A DNA stretch of 15,325 bases, from assembly GCA_035460505.1 (NCBI GenBank), contig DATHWP010000109.1, forward strand, positions 1 through 15,325. The letters are read 5' to 3'. Shown here one piece after another: positions 1-6,584 of this stretch. The position numbers and the translations under genes were made by a program. Numbering within the stretch: position 1 is the first letter of the stretch; each line of letters opens with the position of its first letter. Source of the stretch: Methyloradius sp035460505. GTDB taxonomy: Bacteria; Pseudomonadota; Gammaproteobacteria; Burkholderiales; Methylophilaceae. The notes beneath the pieces are model-generated. The model worked only from the letters and a program-made list of their open reading frames with translations. It had not been told where the DNA came from and did not search any database.

Positions 1-443
1 TTAATGACAGACCATGCGCGATAAAGTTGCTCAGATAGCAATACCCGCACCATGCCGTGGGGTAATGTGAGTGCCGATAAACTCCAGAGCCAGTCTGCCC
101 GCGCCTTAACATCGGCATGCAAACCATCAGCGCCGCCGATGACTAGCGAAATATCGCGGCCCCCCGTCAGCCAGGTTTTCATACGTTCAGCGAGTTGTAG
201 GGTTGTGACGGAAGCGCCGCGTTCATCAAGCGCAATCAGGTAATCCTTACCTGCGGCTTCCAGAATGCGCTTTGCTTCTGCTTCTTGTACTTGTGGGGAT
301 TGTTTGCCTGCTGCGCGTTTATCGGGCTTTATTTCGATAATTTCGATGGTCATCTCGCGAGGCATGCGCTTGATATATTCGGCGCATGCAGTCTCAACCC
401 AGGCAGGCATTTTGTGACCAACAGAAATAATGCGTAATTTCAA
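1..443 (-). CDS. rlmH: 23S rRNA (pseudouridine1915-N3)-methyltransferase RlmH, 3' end outside window
   Basis: RlmH is a small SPOUT-class methyltransferase that methylates pseudouridine 1915 in helix 69 of 23S rRNA, using S-adenosylmethionine on assembled 70S ribosomes. The 147 codons present begin MKLRIISVGHKMPAWV. They contain the SAM-loop motif IGGADGL (about residues 102-108) and the C-terminal block LSALTLPHGMVRVLLSEQLYRAW, typical of the trefoil-knot region. By comparison with the E. coli protein (about 155 residues), only some 8-9 codons are missing past the left edge. The start is TTG at 443: the preceding in-frame codon is a TGA stop, and the first internal Met (residue 12) would delete the first conserved beta strand. 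No strong ribosome binding site is visible. It lies 22 nt behind rsfS and is probably co-transcribed with it, a common bacterial pairing. Confidence 0.95.
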   Translation of the reverse strand, partial: MKLRIISVGHKMPAWVETACAEYIKRMPREMTIEIIEIKPDKRAAGKQSPQVQEAEAKRILEAAGKDYLIALDERGASVTTLQLAERMKTWLTGGRDISLVIGGADGLHADVKARADWLWSLSALTLPHGMVRVLLSEQLYRAWSVI

Positions 444-465
444 TCAGCCGACTTTACTAAAAGTG

Positions 466-822
466 TTATTCAGGTGTCTTGACGTGCCCGCGGCGTGTTT
501 CGGCCTCACCCCAGAGTTGCTCCAGGTTGTAATAGGCGCGGGTGGCAGGCAGCATGATGTGGACGATGATATCGCCTAGATCGACCAATACCCATTCACC
601 TTCTTTTTCGCCTTCGGTACCGCGGATGTCAGCGCCTAGCTCTTTCAGTTTTTCGCGTACGCTGTTAGCCAATGCTTTAGCCTGGCGGCTAGAAGTGGCA
701 TTAGCGATGATCATATAACTAGCCATGGAGGTCAGCTTACGCACATCCATAACAGTAATATCAAAAGCTTTAATATCTTCAAGCGCGTCGATGACGGCTT
801 TTTTCATGGTTTCTAAATCCAT
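466..822 (-). CDS. rsfS: Ribosomal silencing factor RsfS
   Basis: RsfS (RsfA, DUF143 family) binds ribosomal protein uL14 on the free 50S subunit and blocks joining with 30S, lowering translation under starvation. The 118-residue protein matches the family along its length: the helix-strand start with DITVMDVRKLTSMASYMIIA, the SSRQAKALANSV helix, and the core EGEKEGEWVLVDLGDIIVHI followed by the YYNLEQLWG block near the C terminus. Family length is about 105-125 residues, so the gene is complete. The ATG at 822 has an AAGG ribosome binding site about 6 nt upstream. It lies 50 nt after panD and 22 nt before rlmH. In many bacteria nadD precedes rsfS; here panD takes that place. No terminator separates it from panD. 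Confidence 0.95.
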   Translation of the reverse strand: MDLETMKKAVIDALEDIKAFDITVMDVRKLTSMASYMIIANATSSRQAKALANSVREKLKELGADIRGTEGEKEGEWVLVDLGDIIVHIMLPATRAYYNLEQLWGEAETRRGHVKTPE

Positions 823-872
823 TGCAACCTTAGTATGAGATGTGAGTAGTGGTGAATTGGCAGGTGAAAGAA

Positions 873-1256
873 TTAACTTGCAGCCTGCAAAGGGATGTCG
901 CGGCGTTGATCAAGGATGACATTTTTGCCGTCAACATAGACTAGTTGTGGTTTGAGTTTTTCTAGCTCAATTTCATTGTAAGCCGCATAGCTGGCAATAA
1001 TCAGTAGATCACCAGGGCTGGCTTTACGTGCCGCAGCGCCGTTAACCGAAATAATGCCTGAATGACGCTCAGCGCGAATGGCATAAGTACTAAAACGCTC
1101 GCCATTGTTGATGTTGTATATATCAATCTGCTGATATTCGCGGATATCAGCGGCTTCTAAAAGCACTTCATCAATCGCGCAAGAGCCTTCATAGTCCAGC
1201 TCTGAATGCGTGACGTGCACTCGATGTAACTTGGATTTGAGCATGGTTCTTTGCAT
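873..1256 (-). CDS. panD: Aspartate 1-decarboxylase proenzyme PanD
   Basis: PanD decarboxylates L-aspartate to beta-alanine, the amine substrate of PanC in pantothenate and CoA synthesis. It is made as a proenzyme that cleaves itself between Gly and Ser to create an N-terminal pyruvoyl group on the alpha chain. The cleavage motif YEGSC is intact (Gly24-Ser25). Also visible are the N-terminal LKSKLHRVHVTH block (Lys9), the FSTYAI block with the conserved Tyr, and the ISVNGAAA motif. At 127 residues it has the normal length. The ATG at 1256 is preferred because MQRTMLKSKLHR aligns with the family start, although the ribosome binding site is weak. It follows panC after a 92-nt gap holding a good -10 box, so it can probably be transcribed separately from panBC. 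A dedicated maturation factor such as PanZ is not visible nearby. Confidence 0.96.
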   Translation of the reverse strand: MQRTMLKSKLHRVHVTHSELDYEGSCAIDEVLLEAADIREYQQIDIYNINNGERFSTYAIRAERHSGIISVNGAAARKASPGDLLIIASYAAYNEIELEKLKPQLVYVDGKNVILDQRRDIPLQAAS

Positions 1257-1284
1257 GGCTTATTGATGTTCTGTACGGTGATAA

Positions 1285-1320
1285 AGATATGATTATAAAG
1301 TAAAGTGGGGTTTGAATAAA
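1285..1320 (-). promoter_or_regulatory. Candidate panD promoter
   Basis: On the minus strand in the panC-panD gap there is a perfect TATAAT (plus-strand 1292-1297) with a weak TTTATT-like -35 at a 17-nt spacing (plus-strand about 1315-1320). Transcription would begin near 1285, giving a leader of about 29 nt before panD. This is read from the sequence only; the -35 match is poor (3 of 6). Confidence 0.4.
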
Positions 1321-1348
1321 ATCTGCGTGTAATTGCCACACCAGCTTA

Positions 1349-2182
1349 TCAATCTAAATCGAATTCAATATTATCAATCAATCGTGTTTTCCCAAGTCGG
1401 GCTGCGCCCAGCACGACCAGTTTTGCATCATTAGCACTTGGTGATAATAGTGTTTGTGCATTGCGGATGCTGATGTAATCGACTATCCAGCCTAACTGGG
1501 TCAGATATTGTTTGGTTTGGGATTCAATCTCGGTAAACCCCAGTTTTTTCTTCTTAACAGCATCTACTACTAGTTTTAACGCACGACTCAGACGCTCTGC
1601 TTCTAGACGCTCAGCTGGATTGAGATAACCGTTGCGCGAACTCATGGCCAGGCCATCTTCTTCGCGTATGGTCTCGCCTGCGACAATTTCAATCGGCAGG
1701 TTAAATTGGCTGACCAACTGGCGAATGATAAATAGCTGCTGAAAATCCTTTTTGCCAAATACAGCAATATCAGGCCGTACGATATTAAATAGCTTCGATA
1801 CCACTGTAGCTACACCAGCGAAATGGCCAGGGCGGCTTGCGCCGCATAACTGATCAGCAATTGCAGGTGGCACGATGGTCATGGTTTGAGGTGTTGGATA
1901 CACTTCACTTTCACTAGGTGCAAAGACGATGTCCACGCCTGCCGCTTCTAGCTTTTTACAGTCTGCATCCAGCGTGCGTGGGTAGGCGGCTAGATCTTCA
2001 TTCACCCCAAATTGCAGAGGGTTAACGAAAATAGTGACAACCACGCAATCACTCTGCTGCCTTGCCAAATTAACTAAATGAATATGGCCTGCATGCAAGT
2101 TGCCCATGGTGGTGACCAGGCCAATGTTTTTCTGGGATGCCAACCTGAGCCGTAACTCGGCAATCGTATGGATAATCTGCAT
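1349..2182 (-). CDS. panC: Pantoate--beta-alanine ligase (pantothenate synthetase) PanC
   Basis: PanC joins pantoate and beta-alanine to pantothenate, using ATP and passing through a pantoyl-adenylate. It belongs to the class I aminoacyl-tRNA-synthetase-like nucleotidyltransferase fold. The HIGH-like motif is TTMGNLHAGH (residues 24-33). The VFGKKDFQQL motif (141-150) and the KMSKS-like loop MSSRN (180-184) are intact, as is the pantoate-contacting FVNPLQFG block (52-59). The 277-residue length is normal. The MQIIHTIAELR start matches the family. The start codon at 2182 has no obvious Shine-Dalgarno sequence, so translation may depend partly on coupling to panB, which ends 24 nt upstream. Its two substrates come from panB (through PanE or a related reductase, not seen here) and panD, both adjacent. 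Confidence 0.97.
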   Translation of the reverse strand: MQIIHTIAELRLRLASQKNIGLVTTMGNLHAGHIHLVNLARQQSDCVVVTIFVNPLQFGVNEDLAAYPRTLDADCKKLEAAGVDIVFAPSESEVYPTPQTMTIVPPAIADQLCGASRPGHFAGVATVVSKLFNIVRPDIAVFGKKDFQQLFIIRQLVSQFNLPIEIVAGETIREEDGLAMSSRNGYLNPAERLEAERLSRALKLVVDAVKKKKLGFTEIESQTKQYLTQLGWIVDYISIRNAQTLLSPSANDAKLVVLGAARLGKTRLIDNIEFDLD

Positions 2183-2206
2183 TATTGATGACTGAAAAGG
2201 GGGATA

Positions 2207-2992
2207 TTAAAAGCTATGTTTAGCAGCGGGGAATGTTTTGTCTTTTACTGCGAGCACATAAGTTGCAACTGCTTCTTGTATGCTCGCTGCACCTTGCATG
2301 AAGTTGCGCACAAAGCGTGGCGACTTGCCATGATAGATGCCCAGCATGTCTTGCAAAACAAGTACCTGGCCTGAGCAATCAACCCCTGCACCGATACCGA
2401 TGGTTGGAATCTGGATGCTGCTGGTAATAGTTTTTGCCAAGCTGGCAGGTAGCATTTCAAGCACGATCATGCCTGCGCCAGCGTTCTCCAGAGCTTGTGC
2501 ATCACTTACTAGTTGCTGGGCTGATGCATCATCCTTGCCTTGCACACGATATCCACCAAGCTGGTGCACTGATTGTGGCGTTAGCCCCAAATGGCCACAG
2601 ACAGGAATGCCGCGTTCGACCAAAAACCTCACTGTTTCAGCCATTACGGAGCCACCTTCAAGCTTGACCATATGTGCCCCAGCAGCCATTAAACGGCTGG
2701 CATTACGCAATGCTTGTTCAGGGCTTTGCTGGTAACTGCCAAACGGCATATCACTCACGATATAGGCTTTTTTCGTCCCCGCAGCTACCGCACGGGTATG
2801 GTAAACCATTTGCGATAAGGTGACGGAGAGCGTGCTGCTATTGCCTTGTAGCACCATGCCGAGTGAATCTCCAACTAGCAATACATCAACGCCTGCGCTC
2901 TCACACAGGCTGGCAAAGCTGGCATCGTAGCAAGTCAGAACGGCAATCTTTTCGCCATCTTGGGCTAACTGTTGTAGTTTAACTAAATTCAT
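2207..2992 (-). CDS. panB: 3-methyl-2-oxobutanoate hydroxymethyltransferase PanB
   Basis: PanB transfers a hydroxymethyl group from 5,10-methylene-tetrahydrofolate to 2-oxoisovalerate, giving ketopantoate, the first committed step of pantothenate synthesis. It is a Mg-dependent TIM-barrel enzyme. The family landmarks are present: VLLVGDSLGMVLQG (38-50, with metal-binding Asp42), the second metal ligand Asp81 in SDMPFGSY, MVKLEGG (108-114), CGHLGLTPQSVHQLGGY (132-148), the catalytic Glu179 in VLEMLP, and IGIGAGVDCSGQVLVLQDMLG (198-218). Length, 261 residues, is typical. It starts 9 nt behind the deoxynucleoside kinase stop without a clear ribosome binding site, suggesting translational coupling. 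The nearby folK supplies the folate pathway on which PanB depends, although folate supply alone does not explain the linkage. Confidence 0.97.
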   Translation of the reverse strand: MNLVKLQQLAQDGEKIAVLTCYDASFASLCESAGVDVLLVGDSLGMVLQGNSSTLSVTLSQMVYHTRAVAAGTKKAYIVSDMPFGSYQQSPEQALRNASRLMAAGAHMVKLEGGSVMAETVRFLVERGIPVCGHLGLTPQSVHQLGGYRVQGKDDASAQQLVSDAQALENAGAGMIVLEMLPASLAKTITSSIQIPTIGIGAGVDCSGQVLVLQDMLGIYHGKSPRFVRNFMQGAASIQEAVATYVLAVKDKTFPAAKHSF

Positions 2993-3001
2993 TAGGACGA
3001 T

Positions 3002-3649
3002 TTATTCGAAATTTGGATTAAAGAATTCGCGTTGTCCACGAATCTGCATGATGCGCTCAATCAGCAACTTGAGCGATTCGTCGCTGGCGGCAGTATCAAG
3101 CTTTTCATTGTTGACGATCAATATTGGTGAAGCATCATATTGATGGAAATATTCGCTGTAGGCATCGGCCAAGCGCTGTAAATATTCACGCGGAATATCT
3201 TGCTCGTAGCGAATCTTGCGTTGATTCACGCGCTCAACCAGTGCATCAACTGGAGTTTGCAAGTAGATCACCAAGTCTGGTTTTGGAATCTGCAACTGCA
3301 GATGCTGGTACATCTGGCGGTAAAGCGAGAACTCCTCATCATCCAGATTCAGCCTGGCAAATAAGGGATCTTTTTCCAGAAAAAAGTCGGCGATGATGGC
3401 ATGGTGAAACATGTCGCGCTGGGTTAAATCACGAATCTGCTCGGCGCGCTGGAATAAAAAGAATATCTGCGTAGGTAAGGCATAACGTGGCGCATCTTGA
3501 TAAAAACGTGGCAGAAATGGGTTGGCTTCGGCATTTTCCAGCAGCAAGTTCACGGGGTATTGATCGGCCAACCGATTGACCAGCGTAGTTTTTCCGCTGC
3601 CAATGGGGCCTTCAACCACGATGTACGGAAATTTATCGAAAATACTCAT
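3002..3649 (-). CDS. Deoxynucleoside kinase family protein
   Basis: This 215-residue protein belongs to the deoxyribonucleoside kinase family (P-loop kinases related to deoxyadenosine/deoxyguanosine kinases of Gram-positive bacteria and to eukaryotic dNK/TK2). Such enzymes phosphorylate a deoxynucleoside at the 5' position with ATP, as salvage. The P loop is VVEGPIGSGKTT (about residues 11-22). A lid-like arginine-rich segment, VERVNQRKIRYEQDIP, precedes the YLQRLADAYSEYFHQYD helix seen in this family, and the ADFFLEKDPLFARL region fits the substrate-binding helix. No signal or membrane segment is present. It starts 2 nt after folK and ends 9 nt before panB, so it is certainly in the same transcript. 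Which base it prefers cannot be told from sequence. The fold-level call is firm; the substrate is open. Confidence 0.85.
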   Translation of the reverse strand: MSIFDKFPYIVVEGPIGSGKTTLVNRLADQYPVNLLLENAEANPFLPRFYQDAPRYALPTQIFFLFQRAEQIRDLTQRDMFHHAIIADFFLEKDPLFARLNLDDEEFSLYRQMYQHLQLQIPKPDLVIYLQTPVDALVERVNQRKIRYEQDIPREYLQRLADAYSEYFHQYDASPILIVNNEKLDTAASDESLKLLIERIMQIRGQREFFNPNFE

Positions 3650-3651
3650 GC

Positions 3652-4161
3652 CTATTTCTTGTCTGAATGATTTATTTTTTCAACGGGCTGATTTGCGCAG
3701 CTTGCTGCAATGTCGCTGACTTTGCCAATATTCGGAATAATAACGTCTGCCGCGATTTCAGCCAAAGGCTGCATGACAAAGCCACGTAAATGCATGCGTG
3801 GATGCGGCAACGTTAATGCAGTTGTTTGCATAGTCACATCATCAAAAAGCAGTAAATCTAAATCCAGCACTCTGGGCGCATTTGGAAATGGTCGCTCACG
3901 TCCATGCGAGTTTTCCAGCGCCAGCAATGCATTCAACAGCTCAGATGCGCTTAGAGCAGTTTCTATTTCAGCCACGGCGTTAATAAAGTCTGGCTGGTTA
4001 TCGTAGCCTACAGGCGCCGTTTTGTAGAGCGATGATGCTTTTATCAGGGTGGTTTGGGGCAATGCATTCAGTTCGTTAATTGCACTGCTAACCTGTAACT
4101 CTGGATGCTTTAAATTGCTACCCAGCGCAATAAATGCGCGATGTTTAGACGTGCTTGTCAT
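3652..4161 (-). CDS. folK: 2-amino-4-hydroxy-6-hydroxymethyldihydropteridine pyrophosphokinase (HPPK)
   Basis: HPPK transfers pyrophosphate from ATP to 6-hydroxymethyl-7,8-dihydropterin, feeding dihydropteroate synthase in folate synthesis. The protein shows the FIALGSNL opening (10-17), the pterin-binding region ending in NQPDFINAV (55-63), and the signature HGRERPFPNAPRVLDLDLLL (86-105), with the two metal-binding aspartates Asp100 and Asp102. The product-side PHPRMHLRGFVMQPL block follows. The 169-residue length is normal for a monofunctional HPPK. Its ATG overlaps the pcnB stop by 4 nt (ATGA), so translation is probably coupled. The pcnB-folK order is widespread in proteobacteria. Confidence 0.97.
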   Translation of the reverse strand: MTSTSKHRAFIALGSNLKHPELQVSSAINELNALPQTTLIKASSLYKTAPVGYDNQPDFINAVAEIETALSASELLNALLALENSHGRERPFPNAPRVLDLDLLLFDDVTMQTTALTLPHPRMHLRGFVMQPLAEIAADVIIPNIGKVSDIAASCANQPVEKINHSDKK

Positions 4162-5564
4162 TCAGCAGTCGAGTTGCCAGCAGTTGCGGGTTTTTTACGT
4201 GAGCGACGGCGGCGTTTTTTTGGCTCAGTATCTGGTAACAGCATGGCTTGACGTTTTTCACCCTCGGCGCTGGCAAAATCTGTCCACCATTTACCCAACT
4301 CGATTGGTAATTCGCCTGACTCACAACGCAGTAGCAAAAAGTCATAAGCCGCACGATAGCGTGGGTGCTCAAGCAGACTGTATGGACGTTTACCCGCGCG
4401 TTGTTCAAAGCGTACTTGCAAGCCCCATATTTCTTTCATGGTCACGCTAAAGCGCTTATGAATCGCCAACTTTTCGGCTTGCGTATCGATGATTTCGTTC
4501 ATGGCGAGATGTAGTGCAGGGATGCTGTTTTCTCCCAAGTCTTTATATTTTTTCCAGGCCACCAGCACTTCATGCCAGAGCAGTGTCGCAAATAAAAAGC
4601 TGGGTGAGACTGGTTTTTCGGCCAGTACACGGTCATCGGTATTTTTGAGTGCCAACTTAACAAAACGCTCGCCCATAGGCTGCTCAAGCACTACATCCAG
4701 CATGGGTAGCAAGCCGTGGTGCAGGCCGTGATGGCGTAAGGCATTCACGCTTTCAAGCGCATGGCCTGATAAAAATAGCTTAAGCATTTCATCAAATAAA
4801 CGCGAAGGTGGCACATCTGCGAGAGCATCAGCCAGCTTCGGGATAGGCGCTTCGGTGGCTTGATCGATTTTTAAGCCAAGTTTCGCCGATAGCCTGATGG
4901 CGCGCAGCATACGAACAGGGTCTTCACGATAGCGCGTGACAGGGTCACCAATCATGCGTAAAACGCCCGCCTGAATGTCGGCAACACCATCATGGAAATC
5001 CAGAATCTCTTCATTAGATGGGTCGTAATACAGGGCGTTGGCGGTGAAGTCGCGGCGCAGGGCATCTTCAACCTGGTTGCCAAATACGTTGTCGCGCAAA
5101 ATGCGGCCGCTGTCAGCAACCTTGGCATCGTTCTGTTCGCTATCAGCCAGGTGGCTGCCGCGGAAGGTTGAAACCTCTACAGTTTCATCGCCATACATGA
5201 CATGTACCAGGCGGAAACGGCGGCCGATAATGCGAGAACGGCGAAATACACGATTCACTTCTTCTGGCGTTGCGTCAGTCGCAATATCAAAATCTTTGGG
5301 GCGCTTCTTCAGCAGTAAATCGCGCACTGCACCACCAACTACGTAAGCCTCAAAACCCGCTTTCTGCAAGCCTTCAGTAGTTTTGATTGCACCTATGCTT
5401 AGCAGGTTGCGGTCTATGCGATGGGTTTTTTTGAGGATGCGCTTGGCATTCAGATCAGACTTGCGCTTGGTCTTTTTATTGGACGTTGATGCAACCGCCG
5501 AAACAGTTTCAGCAGTTTTTTTACTTTTTGAATTGAAAACGCGCTGCAGCAGTTTTTTGATCAT
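4158..5564 (-). CDS. pcnB: Poly(A) polymerase I
   Basis: PcnB adds poly(A) tails to RNA 3' ends, promoting decay by exonucleases. It belongs to the class II nucleotidyltransferase superfamily shared with CCA-adding enzymes. The catalytic head is clear: AYVVGGAVRDLLL (73-85) and the metal-binding pair DFD (91-93). Next come RRFRLVHVMYGDETVEVSTFRG, the NVFGNQVEDALRRDFTANALYYDP region and RYREDPVRMLRAIRLSAKLG. The long arginine-anchored C-terminal domain typical of PcnB, rather than a tRNA nucleotidyltransferase, ends in a very basic tail (RRRRSRKK) likely to bind RNA. Length is 468 residues against about 465 in E. coli. The N terminus before residue 50 is Lys/Ser-rich and poorly conserved, so the exact start is less certain; the ATG at 5564 has only a weak ribosome binding site. 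It opens the folK-pan transcript. Confidence 0.95.
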   Translation of the reverse strand: MIKKLLQRVFNSKSKKTAETVSAVASTSNKKTKRKSDLNAKRILKKTHRIDRNLLSIGAIKTTEGLQKAGFEAYVVGGAVRDLLLKKRPKDFDIATDATPEEVNRVFRRSRIIGRRFRLVHVMYGDETVEVSTFRGSHLADSEQNDAKVADSGRILRDNVFGNQVEDALRRDFTANALYYDPSNEEILDFHDGVADIQAGVLRMIGDPVTRYREDPVRMLRAIRLSAKLGLKIDQATEAPIPKLADALADVPPSRLFDEMLKLFLSGHALESVNALRHHGLHHGLLPMLDVVLEQPMGERFVKLALKNTDDRVLAEKPVSPSFLFATLLWHEVLVAWKKYKDLGENSIPALHLAMNEIIDTQAEKLAIHKRFSVTMKEIWGLQVRFEQRAGKRPYSLLEHPRYRAAYDFLLLRCESGELPIELGKWWTDFASAEGEKRQAMLLPDTEPKKRRRRSRKKPATAGNSTAE

Positions 5565-5600
5565 TAATGGAATCTAGTTGCACTGGAGAATAAATCGTAA

Positions 5601-5636
5601 TGGCTCAATTATATACGATTAGCCAAGGCACTTGCC
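5601..5636 (-). promoter_or_regulatory. Candidate pcnB-folK-pan promoter
   Basis: On the minus strand upstream of pcnB there is a perfect TATAAT (plus-strand 5608-5613). Transcription would begin near 5601, about 37 nt before the pcnB start. No convincing -35 lies at 16-18 nt, so either an activator is needed or the box is coincidental. This gap is the only sizeable non-coding stretch ahead of the cluster. Confidence 0.35.
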
Positions 5637-5695
5637 GATTCCAATCAACTGCTTGCTATCACGCTTATCTGGAAAGATTAAGTTGAAAATCCAGC

Positions 5696-6106
5696 CTAGT
5701 TGGATTTGAAGGCTTTATAGAGCCCGATACCCGCCACCATGCCAACTGTGAATATCAAGGGCTGTAGCCCAGCGCTGAATAATGAGGCAATGGCAGGCCC
5801 TGGGCAGTAGCCTGATAATCCCCAGCCTACGCCAAAGGTCAATGCCCCAATTACCAGTTTTCGGTCTATTTGCTTATCGTTTGGTAGCGAGATGCTTTCA
5901 CCAAGGATAGTCTGACCACGCTTTTTTGCGAGTGCGAATGCAAATACACCGACCAGAATAGCGCCACCCATCACAAAGGCTAATGAGGGATCCCACAGGC
6001 CAGTAATATCAAGAAAGCCCTTTACTTTAGTGGGGTTGGTCATGCCAGAGAGGATGAGGCCAAGCCCGAAAATAATGCCAGAAAGACCTGCGAAAATGAG
6101 TTGCAT
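5696..6106 (-). CDS. YeeE/YedE-family (DUF6691-type) membrane protein, second half of a split pair
   Basis: This 136-residue membrane protein corresponds to the C-terminal half of YeeE/YedE transporters. Four hydrophobic segments are visible (about 2-22, 43-61, 84-100, 107-131). The hallmark Cys motif GWGLSGYCPGPAIASL is intact (Cys101). In the characterised relative TsuA, a thiosulfate importer, conserved cysteines along the pore relay the substrate by S-H-S hydrogen bonds. The N-terminal GLSGIIFGLGLILSGMTNPTKVKGFLDI block is also typical. It starts 8 nt behind its partner, so the two halves are made together and probably assemble in the inner membrane. Similar split pairs (PmpA/PmpB-like) are associated with sulfide, persulfide or thiosulfate metabolism. 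The substrate here is not determined; its position downstream of the sulfate transporter supports a sulfur compound. Confidence 0.85.
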   Translation of the reverse strand: MQLIFAGLSGIIFGLGLILSGMTNPTKVKGFLDITGLWDPSLAFVMGGAILVGVFAFALAKKRGQTILGESISLPNDKQIDRKLVIGALTFGVGWGLSGYCPGPAIASLFSAGLQPLIFTVGMVAGIGLYKAFKSN

Positions 6107-6114
6107 GCTAGTAA

Positions 6115-6540
6115 TTATCCGATGAGGTGGCGCACAACGAACACTGCGACAAAGCCAGCAAACATAAATGACAGGGTGGCTACCAATGAACGTAACGAGC
6201 CACGAGAAAGGCCGCAGACACCATGACCGCTGGTGCAGCCAGACGAGGCTGTAGTGCCGATGCCGACTAACACACCTGCAATCAGTAGCACGGGCAAGCT
6301 GGTCGAGTTTTCAGTATCTGGCAATGCATGTGCCAGGCCATAAATGAAAGGGGAGATAACCAGACCAAGAATAAACAACCAGCGCCAAGCTGTTTGCTGT
6401 TTGGTCAAAAGACCGCCCAGTATGCCGCTGACCCCTGCGATTTTCCCGTTGAACAGGACCAATATGGCGGCAGCCAAGCCTATTAGTAGCCCGCCAGCCA
6501 ATGAGGGTAGTGGTGTGAAGTGTGCCCAGTCTATCGCCAT
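6115..6540 (-). CDS. YeeE/YedE-family membrane protein, first half of a split pair
   Basis: The 141-residue protein corresponds to the N-terminal half of YeeE/YedE sulfur transporters. Hydrophobic segments lie at about 12-30, 51-71, 82-97 and 115-137. The signature is GIGTTASSGCTSGHGVCGLSRGS, with Cys102 and Cys109 and a histidine between them, the equivalent of the conserved pore cysteines. The GVSGILGGLL loop after the first segment is also characteristic. It begins 44 nt after the outer-membrane protein gene with no strong Shine-Dalgarno sequence, and ends 8 nt before the second half. The two halves together supply three conserved cysteines. The likely role is import of thiosulfate or a related reduced sulfur compound; this is inference from family and context. 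Confidence 0.85.
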   Translation of the reverse strand: MAIDWAHFTPLPSLAGGLLIGLAAAILVLFNGKIAGVSGILGGLLTKQQTAWRWLFILGLVISPFIYGLAHALPDTENSTSLPVLLIAGVLVGIGTTASSGCTSGHGVCGLSRGSLRSLVATLSFMFAGFVAVFVVRHLIG

Positions 6541-6584
6541 ATTGATTTATGCTTTGGTCATCGTTAATTTGATAGTTTAAACAA

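Noticed and set aside
52..243. 63-codon plus-strand open frame opposite rlmH
   Set aside because: The minus strand encodes the conserved SAM-loop and C-terminal region of RlmH here; the plus frame has no family resemblance.
2337..2735. 132-codon plus-strand open frame opposite panB
   Set aside because: It lies wholly inside a well-supported panB gene, has no ribosome binding site and its translation resembles no protein family; it is a complementary-strand shadow.
4049..4450. 133-codon plus-strand open frame across folK and pcnB
   Set aside because: It spans the junction of two clear minus-strand genes and shows no motif; a chance frame.
4158..5564. Alternative reading of pcnB as a tRNA CCA-adding enzyme
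   Set aside because: The shared catalytic head alone would not decide, but the 468-residue length, basic C-terminal tail and folK neighbour fit poly(A) polymerase I.
5671..5696. Possible terminator after the YeeE/YedE pair
   Set aside because: Only a 5-bp CTGGA/TCCAG stem with a 16-nt loop and no following T-run; too weak to call.
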